7,315 nucleotides of DNA from assembly GCA_947505995.1 (NCBI GenBank), contig CANNNB010000115.1, positions 1 to 7,315 on the forward strand, in the 5' to 3' direction. Each line of letters begins with the position of its first letter. The first letter of the stretch is position 1. Shown here piece by piece: positions 6,198 through 7,315 of the stretch. This DNA is from Comamonadaceae bacterium (lineage in GTDB: Bacteria > Pseudomonadota > Gammaproteobacteria > Burkholderiales > Burkholderiaceae). The notes below the pieces were generated by a model, which searched no databases, was not told where the DNA came from, and was given only the letters and a program-made list of their open reading frames with translations. A program made the translations under genes and the position numbers.

Positions 6198-7315
6198 AAA
6201 ACTACTTGAGCTACGATGTTGCGCTGCACTTCATTGCTGCCGCCATAAATCGTGGTTTTTCGCATGTTGAAATAGTTGGCTGCCAGCGGTGCGTTGGACG
6301 CCTCGTGTCCTGGGAAATCGCCTTGCCAGCCTGCATCCATGGCTTCAAAGATGAAGGGCAGGCTGAAGGGGCCAGCTGCCAACATCATGAGTTCTGTGTA
6401 GCGCTGTTGAATTTCGCTGCCCTTGATTTTCAAAAGGCCAGCGATGTCGAGTGAATTTTTGCCAGACTTTTCAGCTGACAAAACACGCAACACCAACATC
6501 TCCAAGGCAACGATGTCGACTTCCAATTTGGAAATTTCATCGCGAAAACGCATGTCTTCGTAAACACCTTCGGTTTTGGCAATGCGCTTGAGGCGCTCGA
6601 GTTCGCGTTTGGCGCGGTTCACGTCGGCGATGTTGGTGCGCTCGTGGGCCAACAAATGCTTGGCGTAGTTCCAGCCTTTGTTTTCTTCACCAATGAGGTT
6701 TTCTGCAGGCACTTCCACATTGTCAAACCACACTTCATTGACTTCGCATTCGCCATCAAGCAGCTTGATCGGACGCACGGTTATGCCTGGCGTTTTCATG
6801 TCGATCAGCAAGAAGGAGATGCCGGTTTGCGGTTTGCCTTCATTGCTGGTACGCACCAAGCAAAAAATCCACTCGCCATATTGACCCAAGGTGGTCCATG
6901 TTTTTTGACCATTGACGATGTACTTGTCGCCCACACGTTCAGCGCGTGTTTTGAGGGAAGCCAAGTCAGAGCCCGAACCAGGCTCACTGTAGCCTTGGCT
7001 CCACCACACCTCGCCGCTGGCGATACCTGGCAAGAAACGCTTTTGCTGTTCGGCATTGCCAAAAGCCATGATGACGGGCGCAACCATGACTGGTCCAAAA
7101 GGCACCACGCGAGGTGCGCCGGCTAGCGCGCATTCTTCTTCGAACAAATGCTTTTGCACGGCAGTCCAACCAGGCCCACCAAACTGCTCGGGCCAGCCCC
7201 AACCGAGCCAACCTTTTTTGCCCAAAATCTTGGCCCAAAGCTGCAGGTCGTCACGCGAGAGACGCATGGCGCTGTGAACTTTTTTCGAAATTTCTGAAGG
7301 TAAGTTTGCTTTTAC
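6191..7315 (-). CDS. pimC: Acyl-CoA dehydrogenase, PimC-type large subunit (5' end outside window)
   Basis: The frame is open to the right edge of the window, giving 374 residues before the TAA at 6191-6193. The ATG at 7267 is internal: 16 further in-frame codons upstream (reading NLPSEISKKVH) match the family N-terminus. About 20 more residues are expected outside. Numbering from that ATG, visible blocks are WGWPEQFGGPGWTAVQ (23-38), EEECALAGAPR (43-53), the FAD/substrate signature YSEPGSGSD (93-101) with NGQKTWTT (119-126), VNEVWFDNVEVP (176-187), AHERTNIADV (207-216) and YGGSNEVQRNIVA (341-353). The YEG glutamate is Gly342, while Glu209 sits at the helix-G position used as catalytic base by isovaleryl- and long-chain acyl-CoA dehydrogenases. 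Reaction inferred: FAD-dependent alpha-beta desaturation of acyl-CoA, with PimD as partner. Pimeloyl-CoA is the name-giving substrate in Rhodopseudomonas; here it is unproven. Another heteromeric acyl-CoA dehydrogenase of the family is the main alternative. Confidence 0.87.
   Translation of the reverse strand, partial: VKANLPSEISKKVHSAMRLSRDDLQLWAKILGKKGWLGWGWPEQFGGPGWTAVQKHLFEEECALAGAPRVVPFGPVMVAPVIMAFGNAEQQKRFLPGIASGEVWWSQGYSEPGSGSDLASLKTRAERVGDKYIVNGQKTWTTLGQYGEWIFCLVRTSNEGKPQTGISFLLIDMKTPGITVRPIKLLDGECEVNEVWFDNVEVPAENLIGEENKGWNYAKHLLAHERTNIADVNRAKRELERLKRIAKTEGVYEDMRFRDEISKLEVDIVALEMLVLRVLSAEKSGKNSLDIAGLLKIKGSEIQQRYTELMMLAAGPFSLPFIFEAMDAGWQGDFPGHEASNAPLAANYFNMRKTTIYGGSNEVQRNIVAQVVLG

Noticed and set aside
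6644..7126. 160-codon + strand open frame
   Set aside because: It lies wholly antisense to the well-supported PimC-type gene, has no recognisable domain and reflects codon bias of the real gene.
7265..7267. ATG at 7267 as the start of the large acyl-CoA dehydrogenase subunit
   Set aside because: The frame stays open to the window edge, and the 16 upstream codons encode residues that fit the family N-terminus, so the true start is outside.

Overview
The window looks like ordinary chromosomal DNA from a betaproteobacterium, probably of the family Comamonadaceae (order Burkholderiales). The basis is by eye: protein sequences typical of that group (especially RibF, IleS and the two acyl-CoA dehydrogenases), the ribF-ileS-lspA gene order, and a moderate base composition (roughly half G+C) that would suit a freshwater genus such as Limnohabitans. 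No database search was possible, so the genus is a guess.

Layout. At the left edge (1-423, + strand) is the C-terminal part of a zinc-independent NADPH:quinone oxidoreductase of the MDR superfamily; its N-terminus lies outside the window. It converges on a minus-strand gene block, and a 12-bp perfect hairpin with U-tracts on both sides (465-493) serves as a shared, bidirectional terminator. Minus-strand genes, in transcription order from right to left, are: the large subunit of a PimC-type acyl-CoA dehydrogenase (6191-7315, 5' end outside the window), its small partner PimD (5049-6164), then two hairpins including a clear intrinsic terminator (4980-5004), then ribF (3911-4918), ileS (1024-3879) and lspA (508-1011).

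How the genes work together. pimC and pimD are 26 bp apart and should form one transcript making a heteromeric FAD enzyme that introduces the alpha-beta double bond into (probably dicarboxylic or medium-chain) acyl-CoAs. Their motifs are complementary: the large subunit carries the FAD middle-domain signature and a helix-G glutamate, the small one the arginine motif (RKQF) that touches FAD across a subunit interface. ribF-ileS-lspA is the widely conserved proteobacterial housekeeping cluster: flavin cofactor synthesis, isoleucine tRNA charging and lipoprotein signal-peptide removal. Here it ends directly after lspA at the terminator, without the fkpB-ispH continuation known from E. coli.

I found no mobile element, CRISPR array, RNA gene, phage gene or defence system. 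The few points worth a second look are fine-scale: a variant flavokinase PTAN motif in RibF, the split active-site motifs of PimC/PimD, a small inverted repeat over the pimC stop codon, and weak ribosome binding sites in the ribF cluster with a three-codon reading frame just before ileS.
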